The position numbers and the translations under genes are program-made. 64,000 nucleotides of DNA from Gammaproteobacteria bacterium (GTDB lineage Bacteria > Pseudomonadota > Gammaproteobacteria > Pseudomonadales > Azotimanducaceae_A), in assembly GCA_012960755.1 (NCBI GenBank), contig DUAT01000017.1, positions 103,133-167,132 of the forward strand. Reading direction: 5' to 3'. The notes below the pieces were generated by a model, which was given only the letters and a program-made list of their open reading frames with translations, searched no databases and was not told the DNA's origin. Shown here one piece after another: positions 63,571 through 64,000 of this stretch; positions within the stretch are counted from its first letter, which is position 1, and every line of letters starts with the position of its first letter.

Positions 63571-63771
63571 TTACGCGACGTGATTGCCTTCCATCAGGTC
63601 AGCTAACAGCAGCAGATCTGCTACCAGGAAAAGGCACAGAAGGCTGAAGCCAAGGCGTACAATTCTGTCTATCGGTGCGGGTTTCGTCAGGGTGCCGGGT
63701 TCATCCAGCTTAAGGTCAGTTGTTGCCAGATGAATTCTCCTTCTGCACTGGAGGACACGCGACGTCTCCAT
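63571..63771 (-). CDS. small membrane protein with uncertain start
   Basis: A frame ending at 63571 encodes a C-terminal part PAPIDRIVRLGFSLLCLFLVADLLLLADL, one strong membrane helix. The ATG at 63771 would overlap the preceding zinc-ribbon gene by 56 bases. A strong AAGGAG at about 63731-63736 is followed seven bases later not by ATG but by CTG (and an ATT closer in), so a non-AUG start near 63720 is possible. Function unknown; the pair with the zinc-ribbon gene is suggestive of an operon. Confidence 0.4.
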   Translation of the reverse strand: METSRVLQCRRRIHLATTDLKLDEPGTLTKPAPIDRIVRLGFSLLCLFLVADLLLLADLMEGNHVA

Positions 63772-63967
63772 AAGAACAGTAAACACAGCAATCACCTTTT
63801 TTTGCCCTGAGTAACGCATGACAATTTTTGCAGTCATAGAAAAACTGACAGGCATCCGTTTGCATAAGGTCATAGGACCTGTGGCTGCACTCCGGGCAGG
63901 TTAGTGTCGAGTAACGTTTAAAGGATTCTGTTGTGCCCATGGGTCGTCGTTTGCCACAGAAAACCAT
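63716..63967 (-). CDS. small zinc-ribbon protein (GDCCVxCSYG family)
   Basis: An 83-residue protein with two CxxC pairs in the N-terminal half (CPEC and CKNC) and the striking motif GDCCVYCSYGDVACPPVQ near residues 57-74. This motif occurs in a conserved but uncharacterised small family in proteobacteria. AGGA is eight bases before the ATG 63967, which supports that start over the next ATG at 63940. Probably binds zinc; regulatory or metal-handling role is a guess. Confidence 0.75.
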   Translation of the reverse strand: MVFCGKRRPMGTTESFKRYSTLTCPECSHRSYDLMQTDACQFFYDCKNCHALLRAKKGDCCVYCSYGDVACPPVQKENSSGNN

Positions 63968-64000
63968 AACGTATATCCTGTAGTAACTACAGCTTCAAGA

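Overview
The window looks like the chromosome of a heterotrophic gammaproteobacterium, probably uncultivated and marine-like. I infer this from YceH, TopB, a Can-type beta-carbonic anhydrase, PdxH, a PrsK-like kinase, a tricorn-type protease, and many CoA-transferase, acyl-CoA dehydrogenase, LLM-oxidoreductase and phytanoyl-CoA-dioxygenase genes. No taxonomic marker gene is present, so the placement is tentative. No complete prophage, CRISPR array, rRNA or intact tRNA was found.

Layout. 1-3.2 kb: C-terminal half of a 3-methyladenine glycosylase, a MATE exporter, a DUF3500 protein. 3.1-9.6 kb is a scarred accessory stretch: an MFS remnant, a TIR-TPR gene that has lost its 5' half and is joined to a DUF222 fragment, a methyltransferase, a TauE-like permease, a truncated membrane protein running into the 3' half of a tRNA-Glu(CUC), a small phage-like gene string ending in an HNH nuclease, and an integrase stump. 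9.7-20.3 kb: YceH, a PhyH oxygenase, a three-gene sensor kinase/receiver/membrane operon, a Baeyer-Villiger monooxygenase, a TPR/TonB-C protein, and two convergent paralogues of unknown function. 20.4-26.5 kb: a frameshifted, 3'-truncated prsK-like gene facing a 1.4-kaa SPOR-PAS-pseudokinase-coiled-coil protein. 26.5-34.4 kb: degraded DNA with an AAA/DUF4143 pseudogene, small genes, and a large secreted repeat protein. 34.5-46.7 kb: TopB, a ferritin-like protein, a MaoC/acyl-CoA dehydrogenase/CoA-transferase group, an ArsR-DUF899 unit behind three palindromes, an Nramp relative, an AMACR-like enzyme, a truncated AHSA1 gene and a GNAT. 46.7-64 kb: tricorn protease, LLM enzyme, PdxH, carbonic anhydrase, a molybdenum hydroxylase operon with its own MoaD, a PhyH/LLM cluster, a DUF3604 lipoprotein and a zinc-ribbon protein.

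Working together. The clearest functional units are the CoA-ester cluster (37.5-45.5 kb: hydratase, dehydrogenase, CoA transferases, racemase), which fits degradation of a branched or unusual acyl chain; the xanthine-dehydrogenase-type operon (52.7-57.8 kb: FAD, 2Fe-2S and Mo subunits, sulfur carrier, small membrane protein, aldo/keto reductase); and the two-component operon (11.4-14.6 kb).

A striking property is broken structure. At least five places join the remains of two unrelated genes (near 3120, 5230, 7965, 22283 and 45960), and three genes carry single-base frameshifts in or beside T runs. Either this genome is decaying and rearranged, or the assembly contains chimeric joins and homopolymer errors. 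The sequence alone cannot separate these. The best candidate novelties are the giant pseudokinase, the paralogue pair, the triple-operator ArsR control region, an Nramp relative lacking the canonical metal-binding residues, a long imperfect hairpin at 36.6 kb, and an 8-copy 7-bp repeat that contains a stop codon.
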